From assembly GCF_010093815.1 (NCBI RefSeq), contig NW_022985556.1, positions 886,782-950,781 on the forward strand: 64,000 nucleotides of DNA. The letters are read 5' to 3'. Of this stretch, positions 38,028-51,335 are shown piece after piece (the first letter of the stretch is position 1; each line of letters starts with the position of its first letter). Source of the DNA: Pseudovirgaria hyperparasitica. Lineage: Eukaryota; Ascomycota; Dothideomycetes; Acrospermales; Acrospermaceae. Made by a program: the position numbers and the translations under genes. The notes below the pieces were generated by a model, which saw only the letters and a program-made list of their open reading frames with translations, ran no database searches and had not been told where the DNA came from.

Positions 38028-38115
38028 AGTAGTATTAGCTCTAGTAGTATTAGTTCTAGTAGTATTAGTTCTAGTGGCATTAGCTCTAGTAGCATTAGCT
38101 CTAGTAGTATTAACT
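38028..38115 (-). repeat. 15-bp repeat (pentapeptide tail of the helicase fossil)
   Basis: About 5.5 copies of agtagtattagctct, read on the minus strand as NTTRA/NATRT pentapeptides in the helicase register. Confidence 0.75.
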
Positions 38116-41100
38116 AGATTATTACTATTTATACGTGCTAGTAATTTAGTACGGCTAGGATAATAACACCGAGTATAACTAGTAGTCCTATAATTATAGT
38201 AAAACGTACCCGTAAGCGTCTTGGGTTTAGGGTAAACATTAGCTTTATAGCCGATGTTCTAATAGTTATTATATATAAGTATCGACCCTCTTGGATACTT
38301 AATAGACTTATGTCCTTCGACGTTATATTTATAGTAGACTAGCGGCTTACGGGGCTTAGTACTATCGGTAGTTTATTAATCGCTTTATTCTCCCCTCTCT
38401 CTAATACTAAGTATAGAGCGACCATATTAGGGATTAGATATATTAGAGAGTAGAGGGAGGCCATCTAGGTCGGGGGTCGTGCACGTGTATATCGCATGAA
38501 TCTTAGAGTACTTATTCTATATCTCGCTAAGTACGCCGTCTAGAACTTTCTACCTCTTAAGAGATATAAAGTTAGCGATAATAACTATTATCTATTTAGC
38601 GCGCGTGATAGTAACGACATTATGGTTTACTTCCGAGAGGAAGCCGAAGCGATTGGTTTAGACCGGGTTAATAAGGACTATATTATTATTATAACCCTAA
38701 GAACCGTCCTATGAACGCTATTAGATAAGCTTCTATACCGGCTTAGGTAGGGCATTAAATCGAGCTTTATCCGCTGCGATAAGTATAGTTAGAAGCGAGT
38801 TCCTAACTATCCCTTTAAATAGATCACGTTAGGCGGCGTATATAGAAATATAGAGTACGTAATCGAGTGCGACGCTATAACGGAAGAGCTTAGTAATAAT
38901 CTACTAAGTGAAACGTAATAAGTCTATGTTATATATTAAGTTATTTACCGTGTACGCGTGATCCCTATCGACGTTAGCATATACAACGTGTTAATAACCG
39001 CGGATTCCAAATATTTATCGAACGGTCTCTGCGAGTAGTATATCGATATTATTCATTATATAGGGCGAGGTCGTTAGCTCGCCCGAGTAAGTAATTAGCG
39101 ATATAACGTTTATTATTCTAGAAACTAAGCGTTCTAACTCGGTAAGGCAAGTAGTTAGGAAACTATATTATATCTAGCGCTTTATAAAGGAGATCCTCTA
39201 GTTCGCGGCCTATATATTAGTACTATTACACTAGTAGGTGTCGAGCTAGCGTGGGTCGCCGACGTAAACAAATATTAGTTACCATTCTATAGTAGTGTAA
39301 TTAACGATAATTCTAAGTATATTACTTTTAAGGATACGCGTAGCCTCTTCTATTATAACTAAAATCGGATATATATTACGGGCTACCTTAGTAATATTCA
39401 TAATATATAGGGTCCCTATATAAATCTAGGCGTAGATAGTAACTAGGTTCTAGGTAGCGAGGTATAGCTCGTTCATCCTATTATGCTCCTCCTTAGGCAT
39501 GTCCTTATTATAAGTATAACGTTTATAGATAGTACGTAATGGCCGAGCCGTTTCTTTCTCGAAATTCTTAGGGATCTATTTATATTAGTATTAAGATTTA
39601 ACGAGTCCGATAACCTCGAGTATAATATAACTAGTATATAGTTTCTATAGATGAGTACGGGGATCCGTGCTATATTCCGATAGTTATTTACTATAGTCGG
39701 CCTAGGCTTACGCGAGGATAGTACCGCCTATTATATCGTCCTAGGTTAGCCCGATAAGAGGGTCGCCGCGACGAGATAGTCTAGCTATAGTAAAGAAAAC
39801 CTCTTAATTAACGGCTTCGGGGCATCTTTAAAGAACGACCGGTATCTTTAGAGACTTATAGTAAGTAAATATATTACTTATATATTCATATGCTTTTCTT
39901 ATAGCGTCGTCGTAGGTTTCGTTAGTTAGGCCGATAATAATATATATGTATATCCTATATATTTAGGTGGAACCTAGCGTAGGGAGGTGCGCTATCACAT
40001 CGCTAGATAGGATGACTACCTTAGTAGTATAAGCGATGATAGAAGCACCGTTCATTTTATTAATTAGAAGTGTAGCTAGTAGTAGACAAAGCCATAAATG
40101 GCTCTTCCTAGCTCCTCCATAGCCGTGAAGTAGGAACTAAGCCCTAAGTACATCTATCGCCTATGTATAGGTATACTATTATTAGGGAGATAGTTCCGAA
40201 CGTATAATATCCTAGAGATTATAGAATCTTTTATAATCTTTAACGTAGCGGTTATAGTCGACGGGTTAAAGATTTAGGTAGTTATTACTAAGTATTAGGT
40301 CCTATATAGAGGGTAGTAAAGGGGATAGGACACTAGAGTAGACTTTAGATAATATTAGGAGTGTATGTATATCGGCGACGGGGCTAGTAATGGAACCTTC
40401 GTCGCTAATAACATCGTGACTATGTTCTATATTCGTGTCCTTATTATTATCTAGGGATATAGATAATTTAGAAAGAGTAATAAGGGTATCCTAAGGCTCC
40501 GTACTATAATCTAGAATCTCGTCGTTAGGGTTAGGGGACCTATACATTAGAGATATAGATACCGAGTCTATAATAACATTAAGGACCATCGTATTAAATG
40601 CATTCTAAGCGGTGTGGTCGTCTACGCCGCCGTCTCTAGAAGCTTATACGGCGTGGTAGGTTAGTTTCTAGCACGTATTAATATATTACTTAGTAAGCTT
40701 ATTATAGGTTTATACGCTAACTAAAGCCGGAACGTCCGTAAACCCTATAAGCGTAGTAAGGGACAACCCGATCGTACTTAAACTAGTATCGCTAGTCCGA
40801 ATAAAATATTTAGGACGAGCTCGAGTTACATTAGTAACTATATCCATTAATATAATCGGTACCTTAGATACTTTAGGAGAACGCCTAACCTTATTAAAGA
40901 CTTTTAGAGCGAGGCATTCGAATAGGAGGACGCCTAGGTAAAATTAAAGGACTTTAAAGCGGTATACGTCGTTATTATAATCCTTTGAATCTACTTTAAG
41001 GTACCCACGACTACCTAGTTCTATACGATGGAATCCTTTCGCATCAATGGGATAGACGATAGCTAAGAGCGCCTAAGTAACACCTAAGAGCTAGATATAC

Positions 41101-42112
41101 CTAACGGTAACGTCTTAGAATTAGGATAATAGAAGATCCGCCTATTCGTCTTATAAGGTACTTATAGCGATATATATTAGGTAGTTAAATTTCTTATCGA
41201 ATAACTCGCGGTAGAGAATAGAGATCTAGGGCTAAGTGTCCGGCCTACTTATTATACCGTATTATATATAGGGAGTAGTAACTTCTATATACCATGAATT
41301 AATCGGATCGCTCTCTAGTTTAAGCTTATTATTAAAGCCGGTAAGATCTATAGGGTTACGTAGCGGTAGTAAGATACGAACTATAGTATAAGTACCTAGA
41401 TCTTCGAAGAATTACTTCACTCGTTCATATATTATATTAGGTCCGACATACAACGGGATAGTAAAACCTATACTAAGAAGCTTACTAGCTATAAGTTTAA
41501 TAATCTAAAAGTCGTGAGGGTCTTCGTAGAGGCCGGTGTTAATATATAGTATATTAGCTTTATCCGCTTCGCTTATAATAAGATTAGGAAGTTTAGAAAA
41601 ATACTCGATAAAGTCGTCTACTTACTTAACCTTAAAGATCTATACTATAGGGTAGTCGGATAATAGGAGGATATTAGTACGATTAAAGCGGAGTAAGCTT
41701 ATTAAGGATACTAATTTCCCTTTATTAATCTATTAGAAGCGAGCACGTAACTTAATCTAAGAGCGGTACTTAGAGAATTCAAGGAATCTATATATATAAC
41801 TAATTAACTCTTCGAAGCCGTGACCTTTACTATAAGCCTTAAATACTACTAGCTTAAGCTCGGCTTGAGTTTTCGCTTATTCCTACTTAAGTCCATCTAT
41901 TTCTCTACTAATACCATAGATATTCCTAAAGGTTAACTATAGATCGCCCTATATAAGAGAGATCTAATAGGTGGCGTAAGTAGAAACGGGAGCCTTACTA
42001 CTTTGGACCTTCTTAAGTTTATACTCGTCGTTAGGACGGTAGTTACCGGTAAGTATACTAAAGACGAGTGGTTTATTATCGGTCGAGACGGTAGTCGTAT
42101 CGTAAGCTTCGA

Positions 42113-42418
42113 CTTAAGCGTAAGGCTCGGCTTAAACGTAAGGCTCGGCTTAAACGTAAGGATTAGCTTAAACGTAAGGATCGGCTTAAACGTAAGGCTC
42201 GACTTAAATATAAGGATCGGCTTAAACGTAAGGCTCGGCTTAAACGTAAGGATCGGCTTAAGCGTAAGGCTTGGCTTAAACGTAAGGATCGGCTTAAGCG
42301 TAAGACTCGACTTAAACGTAAGGCTTAGCTTAAACGTAAGGCTCGACTTAAGTATAAGGCTCGACTTAAACGTAAGGCTCGACTTAAACGTAAGACTCGG
42401 CTTGAACGTAAGGCTTAG
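42113..42418 (-). repeat. 18-bp repeat, 17 units (hexapeptide of the helicase fossil)
   Basis: Seventeen units of cttaaacgtaaggctcgg with transition variants. On the minus strand, in the helicase register, they read as a V-(stop, ancestral Gln)-A-E-P-Y hexapeptide. A 172-codon open frame on the plus strand across this block is an antisense by-product. Confidence 0.85.
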
Positions 42419-43440
42419 TTACGTCGAGCGTAGACTAGTTCTAAACATCGCCAAATATAACGAGTTCTTAATCTATATTATGAACTATAAATATAACCTC
42501 GTTAACTATTATATAGAATAGACCTTAAGGATTAATAGAGTCGAGTTCGACGTAGCGTTTATATATAGTCGTAATTAACACGGAATAAAGTATAGAAGGT
42601 AAGATTTAGGTTTAAAAACCAAGATAAGTAGAGAAAAGGTTTATAGAAGTTTTCTTTTATAATATAGGGACGACTAAAGGAAGCTAAGATTAACATAGGC
42701 TAAAGTAATAGTAGCTTAAGTAGTATATAAAGTGGGGTAGTATACTACTATTATATGAGTCTAGTAGCTTGCCGACTAAGTATATAGTACGTTATAGAAG
42801 GCTATCGAATCAGGGCTTAGGTGAATATAGGTATAAGTAAATAGTATTATATGAAAGTTTAACCGTCCGACACACTAACGCCATAGATACCGAGCCTATC
42901 TTCTAAATTCTACGGTAACTATCTCTTCTAGATAGTAAGATATTACTAGCTATACCTTACCTATTCTATTTATAGTAGAGATACTATATATCCGTTAGTA
43001 TACTAGCGCACGTATCTAACTACCGCTTAAATATAACTTGCCTTATACTATAATACGTACTATTAAGCTAATATTATACTAATATTCATGGGTTCGTGTC
43101 TATAAACTCCTCTCCCGTAATATCGAAACCGGTAATATTATCTAGCGATAGGACTATATAAGAAGGAGGCGGACTTAGTATGTCTAGTTATATATAGACT
43201 TCTACTATCGCCTTAATAACTACTATGCCGGTAGGCGCTTCCTCCCCGGCCCTAAATGGTATATAATATTAGACTTTTACACGTTCGCTCGAACTCTTAA
43301 GCGTACTAGTATTATATATCGATTTATAAGGCGATTAGGTTATAATCGCTAGCATGTTAATATCGACGGGTAGAGTAGACGGGACGGCGGCGCTCGACTC
43401 TCCTAATATAACGTTAGCTAGCTAATAATATAATAGGTAA

Positions 43441-46429
43441 ATATACTAGTCGCGTCGTTATTAACGTCTATCGTTTAAGTAGGTGAAGCATCGACTATAT
43501 CTATATTAAGTGGACTAGGGCGTACCTATATACTATTAACGAAAGACCTAAATCTAGTAAGGTATCCGCCGTGTATATAATACTATACGTAACTAATAAC
43601 CGAAAACCTAAGATATATAAATAGTATTATGTCCACGGAAGAGCGACGGTATTATACCGGTATATACTAGATATACCGGCATATATTAGTATACACCGCT
43701 TAGTAGTCGTAATATATCGATATATACCAATATCTATCGGCGTATATATATCTCGAGCTTACCTACGCGCGCTAGATAGATGAATCCCGCTACTATACTC
43801 ATAGCGCGACGTTCCTATATAGTTAGATTATAGTTAATACGTTATAGTAGGCTTCTAAATATACTGTTTATATCGCCCACGCGGAAAACCACCCGATCTA
43901 GTCCTAAGCCTAGTACCTATTTAATAGCCTACTATAATACCTAGTCTAAACTATCCTTACGAAGGATTATATTACTTAACTCGCTTAGTAGAATCGGGTA
44001 CTCTAGGTAGACGCGACCATGCCTATAACCGTCTACTTCCCCTAGTGTATCTATAGACAAGCTAATAAATTCTAATAGTTTATTTATACTAAGACCTACT
44101 ATATCGTGTATTTTTATACCCTTAATATTTAACGGCGTCGTGCTATTCTATATAGCCGTTATTAGTACTAGGGTAACCCGAGTACGATCGTGGATAAGAA
44201 CTATAGGTATATATATATAACACGGCGGTACGGCTACCTTAGAAGATATAGATACTAGTAGTCTGATGGTCGAATAACTAGGTTAGCTAGATATATTAGG
44301 CGGGTTCGTAGGGTATATATAATATCACGACGGCTCGTCTAGCCCGGGGCATCGTTTTAATGTATACGATAGTATTTAGCTAACCGCCGCTAGTTATGCG
44401 TAAATACTAAGAATATAGTATTAAGTTAATATATAGCATCTACCCGTGAAATAGTATAACTACCGTTAATAAATACATATTTATCCGCAACTATCTATAG
44501 GTAACACTCTCATTTTATATGGTGGTCCTTTACTTCCTTACTACGTAGGGTTAGTAATAGGCTAGTAAATTCCTCCTAAATTAACTCTTCTATGTATACC
44601 CGAAGTTTCTACCTATCGGACGCTCTAAATATATAAAGTAGGTCGAGACTCGCTTCTACTCGGCTATTTATTTGCGGCTGGCCGGACGTAGCTATAGATA
44701 GATAGAATAGAGAATAGTATATATTACTAGGGTAATAGAGAGACGAGACATGTATACTATATAATAGGCGTAGGTATAACACGTACGTTACGGCTATATT
44801 AACGCGAGTAGTCCACATAGTTATTAGTAATAACTTATTAATTTAATAGAGGCGGGGAAATATACGGCCGGCATCCGATCCCGCACTAATATAGAGCACG
44901 TGAAATAACGACATTAAATATATAATACTCTATATATAACGTTAAGTTTACCGGGCGATGGCCCTACTCCGGTAATACTATCTATATACGATAAAAGAGT
45001 AGCGTAGTATATAGACACGATAGAATAGTAGGCCGTCTTTACGACTACATGGATCTACCGCTAAAGAGGAATACTATGAGATCTAGTATATACTATTATA
45101 AATATACTATTATCTATTATATTCAGGCATACTAACTCGGCGTACGCGAAATATAGATAACTACTAACCTATTATAGTTCGCTATCGTTCGAAGCCTAAC
45201 GAGTAGAACCGAGAAATAAATAGTAGAAATAGTTAGATATAAGAGTTTTTAGCGATTAGGGGATAGTCTAGATAGCTTAAGGGAAGGATAGAGGACCTCC
45301 GCAAAGCATGTGCTTATGCGATATTAACATGCGAATATTTAAGAGAAGTATATAATACTAACTATTATCTCTATAATAGGTCGTTATCGATTAGTACTAT
45401 CATTAAGAAGAGATAGACGAGCGTAACGACAAATAATCATAGTAGTAAACCCTTATATTAAACACGAATAATGCGACGCATTAGTACGGTATATTTATCT
45501 ATTATAAGAACATACATCTAGTTACCGTAGTTTCTAACGGTCTATATAAGAACGTATATATTAATAATATAGTAATATAAGTCTAACTATACTTATAAGG
45601 CCAGGGAAAGAATAAAGGAAGAGAAGAAGAAACATTAGAAGGGGGAGATACTTAAGGAAGACGTTTCCCTAGTAAGAGCGTTATATACCCGGCACTTATT
45701 CATTAATAGACTCGTCACGTACCTAACACTTACTTAACCATAGACTCGTTATATGCCCGGTATCTAACGAGGCATAAACGCGAATAATAAAAATATTAGA
45801 ATCGGGTGCGAGCTAGGTCTAGTGGGCCTAGAGACATAGTTCGGATTTTAGGGTATTAATACATATAATCTATCTATATTAGGTTAATACTATCCGTGTC
45901 TAGTTCTACCCGTAAACGAGGATCCTTCGAGTTCTATATACCCCTTTTAGAGGCGTGGAGTTTTTATACTAGCTAGTAATTATTAGGTAATAAGGAGATG
46001 TATCCCTAGATACTCCTTAGCTAAAATTATAGATAGTTATTAAATATAAGCCTTTTATAGAACTAATCGTAATAAACCACGATTATTCCTTAGAGATATT
46101 CTAGTATAGGATACGACTATCGAGTGCTACTATATATAAACCATAACTTCCGCTATATACCGGCATATGCCGGTATACTACGGTAGGTAGCGGTAGATAG
46201 TAATAGACTTACGACACGCGCCCGTGTTTTAATACTATAGTTACGTTTTATCTATTTATAGCCTAGAAGTCTAGATTATATACCTCGTTATAGATCCCCT
46301 AATTACTATATATATTTAACTAGAATAAACTATCCGTAACTAACTAATATAATATAATCTATATAGGGCGTAGAATATACTCTAGCTCGTAGACACGGAA
46401 CCTATCTATCGTATAAGTCTTATTACTAG
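43441..46429. other. RIP-degraded spacer between transposase and helicase fossils
   Basis: Above 43,440 the helicase register becomes stop-dense and not protein-like. Short open stretches (for example 44,609-44,818 on the minus strand) match nothing I know. A patch at about 45,300-45,345 keeps several CA/TG steps and so looks less mutated. Confidence 0.4.
45655..45785 (+). repeat. Segment sharing the TACCCGG/ATTCATT unit with the LTR elements
   Basis: It contains tatacccggcacttattcat, then two further degenerate units, and ends cggtatctaacgaggcata. The same string types occur at 30,428-30,620 and 58,861-59,040 inside the two LTR elements, including the closing gaggcata. It may be a fragment of a related element. 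Confidence 0.5.
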
Positions 46430-49250
46430 ACCTTTAACCCGCTATATATAATAGTATAAGGCTACTAATAGTATTAACATTACCTCTATCTAAGTTATTA
46501 AGTAGTTTAACTAACGTACCTAGGAATCGCGCCGCTATACTACTAGTTACGTCGATACTCTCTATATCGTATACCTCTAGAAATATATAGACTTTACTAA
46601 CCCGCTTCCCGTTAAGGTGGTTACTACTCTCGTTAAACTTTTATACTATTATATAATTCTCTCTAGCCTTACCACTCTTTTACTAGTTATAGGTATACCT
46701 TACCCGAATCGGGTCGAAGGCCTCTATAGATATATCTCTATCTAGTTATATCGGTACGTACATGGTCTCGTATATATAGATAGGAAGGACCTATGCCTAC
46801 GAAGGGTCCTTTTTAATACGTTCGATATTTGTACCTTTCGATATATTATCCCTAATAAGCCGATTACGATAGTTACGTATAAAGGGTATAACTATATTAA
46901 GTAATATAAAACTACTACTATACACGTTATAGAGGTTACTAATAGTGGTCTAGTAGGACGTAGATAGTCTATGGCTCTATAAGACGTAGAGTATATATTT
47001 ACTCCGGCGTGGCTCCTTTAGAATACGCCGCTAGCCGACTAGCTTACGTGCATTATCGAGCTGCTCTAGGCTAGGGGCCACTAATATACTAGTACTAGCC
47101 GCCACCTCTATACTACTAGAGATTTTAGTATTCGTCGTGCGTATATCTACTACTAGCATCTACTATAGAAACGTCTCCCTCTTATTTAAACCTCGATATA
47201 ATTCCTTTACTATAATATAAGATTACTCTAGTAGCTCTACCGACATTAGATGTAACGAACTATAGTGTTTAATGGTATTAACTAGGTACGATAATATATG
47301 GAACTTCGGAAAGTTAAAATGATTATCCTCCGATTTATCTCCACGATATAGTATAAACTAGTATTTTAGATCGTCTAAGCGTAATATAGCCTCTTCTAAG
47401 TATGCTAGTATCTACGTATCATGCGTATGGTACGCCGCTAACATGTATATATTAATAACCGCCCGTACTACGCTTAGGAAGTATTAATTATAACATAGGA
47501 GCGGTTTAAACGCGACTATAAACACTACTAGCATACGCTTAAACATCGCCCCCGTCCATTATATTACTAAAGTTATATATATAAGTAGGTTATAACGACC
47601 GAATACCCTAATAGACGCGAATCGCTTATCAATCGCCTTCTTTACTCGTTCTATAGGGGGTATACTAGTAAATACACCCTTTAACTTATGTCCCGTACGC
47701 TCTTAATTAATAATATACGAGACTATCTAATTAAACGTGTGTTCTAATATACCCTTATATAGTTGATATAGAATATCCGGAGCGACCGCGCGGTATATAT
47801 TAACTCTAGTAAGTAACTAGGCGAAATTATCTAATGGCTCTATCCACCTACTAGAATACCGACTCTTAACCGATTAGCGAATATAATGGCCCTATACTAC
47901 TAGCGCGAAAGACGTCGACGAAAACAATAAGATACCGGGTACACTCGTCCTATTATCTATCTTACTACTAGTATACTTACTACCGTAGCTATTAGTTATT
48001 AACTCGCGATATACACGGTAAATCTATTTCTATAACGACGAGTATATACGGAACTCCTATATACTAGTAATAGCTTCTCATAGATACTATCGTCTGTTAC
48101 TAGGGACTATATATATTAGATATGTATACTAATAGGATACACCCGTAACAAGCACCTACTCCGGAAAATCTATAATATATAAAGCTAAACGCGGATAGCA
48201 CTTACGCGAGCCGCTATCGGTATATAATACTAATACTCTAGTACTCTATATAGCCTATAACGCTATATAATAATTAGTATAGTTAACGACTCTATCATAG
48301 GCGGATATACGGGCTAGAACTTTACTTATAACCTAATGGAACATAAAGCGATTCGCTACCGTTTCTAGCTTAACTACTAGTAATAGAGTAAGTAGTAGAA
48401 ATAATAGTAGACTCCTAGATAAGCGGACGTTTAGTAGTAGATTATAAATAGATAGGTAGACTAGCCATGCTACTCTATTACTACTATGGTTAGTAAGGTT
48501 CGTCTTATCCGAAGATAAAATAATAGGGACGATAATGGTACTATCCGGAATAGTAGCGTATATATCCTACTAACTATCTACTATATAGGCTTTACTATAT
48601 ACCCGGTCGCCTAAACTAGTAAATTATCGTACCGGCTTAAATATAAGCTTACTAGTAAACGGTTAGTACCTAAGGAGGAATTCCACTAACGTAAGCAGAT
48701 CCCTATACTAGTATTCGACTATAGTAGTGCCGAATATATCGTAGCTACACTACTAACTTTCGTACGGTATCCCTTTAGAGTAGTATAATAACTACTTACG
48801 TACGATATTGGATTTTAGTATAAAAAGGTCGGGGGGTATAGCGGAAGTCTATTTAAGGATAGTAGTTAATTTATTATATACTATATTCGAAATACCAAAC
48901 TAATTCGTCTATATTATAAGGCGCTCTATAAACTTACTATCGAATTAACCGAATCGGGCCTACTAAATTAGTTACTACTATAAACCTAGACTATATATAC
49001 TTACGTCGGATAGATTATCACGTCTACTCTAGTCTACTATAATATATATACCGCTCTTCTCTTCGAATGTTTTCGTTAAATATATAGTACTAGACGCCCT
49101 CGTCGCTATAGATATAGTATTTCTACTATATATATTAGACTAATATACTAAATCGGTACTATAGCTACTAGTAACGCCGTCTATAGATTCTAGGTCCGAA
49201 ATAGGATTAGAGAAAATAGTAGTATCTTTATATAGGGTAATATCAGTAGT
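46430..49250 (-). pseudogene. Dead Plavaka-type DNA transposase
   Basis: A minus-strand register with many RIP-type stops shows blocks I know from fungal Plavaka (KDZ/CMC-related) transposases. Near 48,480-48,540 it reads STIIVPIILSSDKTNLTNHS, the family's SSDKT.LTN block. It continues towards 47,650 with KLKGVFTSIPPIERVKKAID. Near 47,270-47,315 it has HFNFPKFHILSYLVNTIKHY, followed by LYRGLNKRETF, matching the C-terminal helical block (FPK.H / NKRE). The reading frame continues through a C-terminal domain to about 46,430. All blocks share one phase, so no frameshift is evident. The N-terminal limit near 49,250 is approximate. No terminal inverted repeats could be found by eye. Known elements of this group move by cut-and-paste. 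Confidence 0.65.
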
Positions 49251-51335
49251 AGAAGTACCTAATTCTATAGGCTTAGACTCCTAATTAACGCTTAACGGCT
49301 AAATACTAATAGAGCGAACTAAAGAGTTCCATCGACTAATATAACTATAAGTACTAAAGCCGCGCCGTAACCCGGTCGATAGTAGTAGCCACGGGCCTAA
49401 TAGTTATAATAATAATAGCGATACGGTAAGCCGTGCTCATCTATACGGTTCCGAGTTATAGTGCCTACGGATTATATAGTATATACTACTAATCTTTCTA
49501 CTATAGTATTAGTAGGAGACTACGGCCCGTGGCATCTCGAGGTGTAGTTACTATAAAGGAAAAATACCATAGTATAATTATTAGTAGATAGTAATAATAC
49601 GGCATACGGCGGATATTCTAGGCGTATACTAGAAGAAGTTAGATGTAAGCCCGTCGAAAGCCCGATATATACCTACTAACCCCCGACTTCTACCCGGCTC
49701 TTAGCCCCTTAATTCCTATACACGCTTACTTAAAATTATTAATAATAACGCGTAAGCATCACGCGTCTATAAAAATACTATATTAGTCTACGCCTAAACC
49801 TTTATCGTGTCTACTAGCTAGTTATTATCCCGCTATCTAATGTTATCGCCTAGTAGGTTACCGACCTATTACTAATAAAAATATCTACTAATCTCTTATA
49901 TATCTTCTCTATAGGACCTCTAACACGGAAGATGGTTAAGGGACTATCTAGCTACCGTGGCGGTAACACTAATAGAAGATAATCTAGTAACTATAGTAAA
50001 CTAAACGGGATAGGTAAACGAAGATACGATATAACGTAGACACGTATTAGTATTAATAATAGAGACTTACACGATAGCCATTAATATAAAAAACGTATAT
50101 ATATACACCTAGCTTATCTCGACGCGTTCGTTTATCTACTAATAACCTAGTAGTCTAGGTATACCGGTAGCGAATGTAGTAGTAACGCCCTATATAGCTT
50201 AGATATCACGGTAATATCCTACCGTAATAGTAACTAGGGATATAACGGCCTTACGTCCTCTCCTCTACTATATTAGCTATCTAGCTTAATAGAAGAAGGT
50301 GGAGAAATAGTAGTAGAGAGGGAACTAACTATCCGTGAAAAGAGGCGGTCCTATAGAGATAGTCTCTAGCCTTATAAACGAGACCGGTACCTTACGATAA
50401 TAGAGATTTCGATCGCCATAACGTTTTTAGGCCGGTTACTACCGGTATTCGATCGCCTTAATATATGGCTAGATAGTAGTCTAGATAGTTTTAGGATACT
50501 AGTATAATCGGCCTAGATAGCCGCCGGAGATATTAATCTTAGTGGCTACTACCTTAATTATAATTCATAAAACACACCTCCCGCCCATGTTATTACGCTA
50601 GTAAAGGAAGATATAATGGACTTCCGTTACTAACTCCTCTCTAGAGTTAGGTAGATAGTATCTAAATACTAGGACTAGGAGATAGCCGAGAAGAGAAAAG
50701 CTAGTATAAGTAACCTAATACGTAATAACGCGTATATAGGAGTAAAGGTATATTACTTACGTCGTGTTAGACGTGTTACTAATTATTAGTATAATACTAG
50801 CGTAACTCGGAAAATGTTCGTAGGGCTAGTAATAATTAAGGCTCTAAAGTTAGTTCTACTATAGTCCCTAAGATTCCTTAGATCGAAGGAGTACTATAGT
50901 AGTATATTCTAACCGATTCTACCATCCACGATTACTATTATATATATTATAATAAGGCATGCCCTTAATAAATATAGTAGCGGGCGGGCGCCGAACTCGT
51001 CCTTTAGTCGCTATAGATTCGTACGCTCTCTACTAATACTAGGTATATATATATATCTTTATCTAATCGCGTACTAAATTATATAGAGGAATAGCGAGCG
51101 CTAAGCCTAACATGGTCGAACTAGGCGCCCTACCACATCAACTACATTTAAAAATCGCTAATAGTATTAGTATTTATAGTACTAACACTAATCAACCCGG
51201 ATACTATATATATAAACCCATATAAAGATAACCTAGATAACTTCTCTAAAGTAGATATAGATAACTTAGACGAGAGCGAGGAGTCTAAGCTATCGGGTAA
51301 TATAAGTATATACTAAAGTTATAGAGGCTATATAG
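49251..51335. other. RIP-degraded DNA left of LTR element 2
   Basis: The start of the transposase and its promoter may lie in 49.25-49.7 kb. I see no other identifiable product. The last 170 bases before 51,336 are protein-like on the plus strand (DNLDNFSKVDIDNLDESEES) and are interrupted by LTR element 2. The stretch 51,095-51,150 looks faintly tRNA-like in antisense but does not fold convincingly. Confidence 0.4.

Larger units (their letters stand above)
37935..43440 (-). pseudogene. Dead SF1 (Upf1/ZNFX1-like) helicase with C-terminal CCHC zinc knuckles
   Basis: A minus-strand register about 5.5 kb long (roughly 1,830 codons) never changes frame. Its only defects are stops that RIP can create from Trp, Gln or Arg codons. 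In order from the N-terminus it shows: an unknown region (43.4-42.5 kb; DITGEEFIDTNP); 17 copies of a VQAEPY-type hexapeptide; a long unknown region (AELKLVVFKAYSKGHGFEEL, DAKGFHRIELGSRGYLKVDS); then a helicase core. The core has motif I FLLHGYGGARKSH (about 40,091-40,136), motif II LVIIEEATR (about 39,336-39,362), motif III VGDPR.L (about 39,243-39,263) and motif VI VNHNVVTITRAK (about 38,597-38,630). Three C-x2-C-x4-H-x4-C arrays follow at 38,164-38,338, with the cysteines now reading Tyr, and then an N-T-T-R-A pentapeptide tail. The IEEA form of motif II recalls ZNFX1/NFX1-type helicases. Origin (host gene or cargo of a mobile element) is unresolved. Confidence 0.7.

Noticed and set aside
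37935-38340. Zinc knuckles taken as a retroelement gag
   Set aside because: They lie in the same register after helicase motif VI, and no protease or reverse transcriptase follows on that strand.
42003-42521. A 172-codon plus-strand open frame of repeated LNVRLG units that looks like a repeat protein
   Set aside because: It is the antisense of the hexapeptide repeat of the helicase fossil, whose minus-strand register continues on both sides. The plus frame has no support outside the repeat.
51095-51150. tRNA-like string (antisense gtggtagggcgcctagttcg)
   Set aside because: Resembles A- and B-box pieces, but no cloverleaf or acceptor stem could be formed by eye in this mutated DNA.
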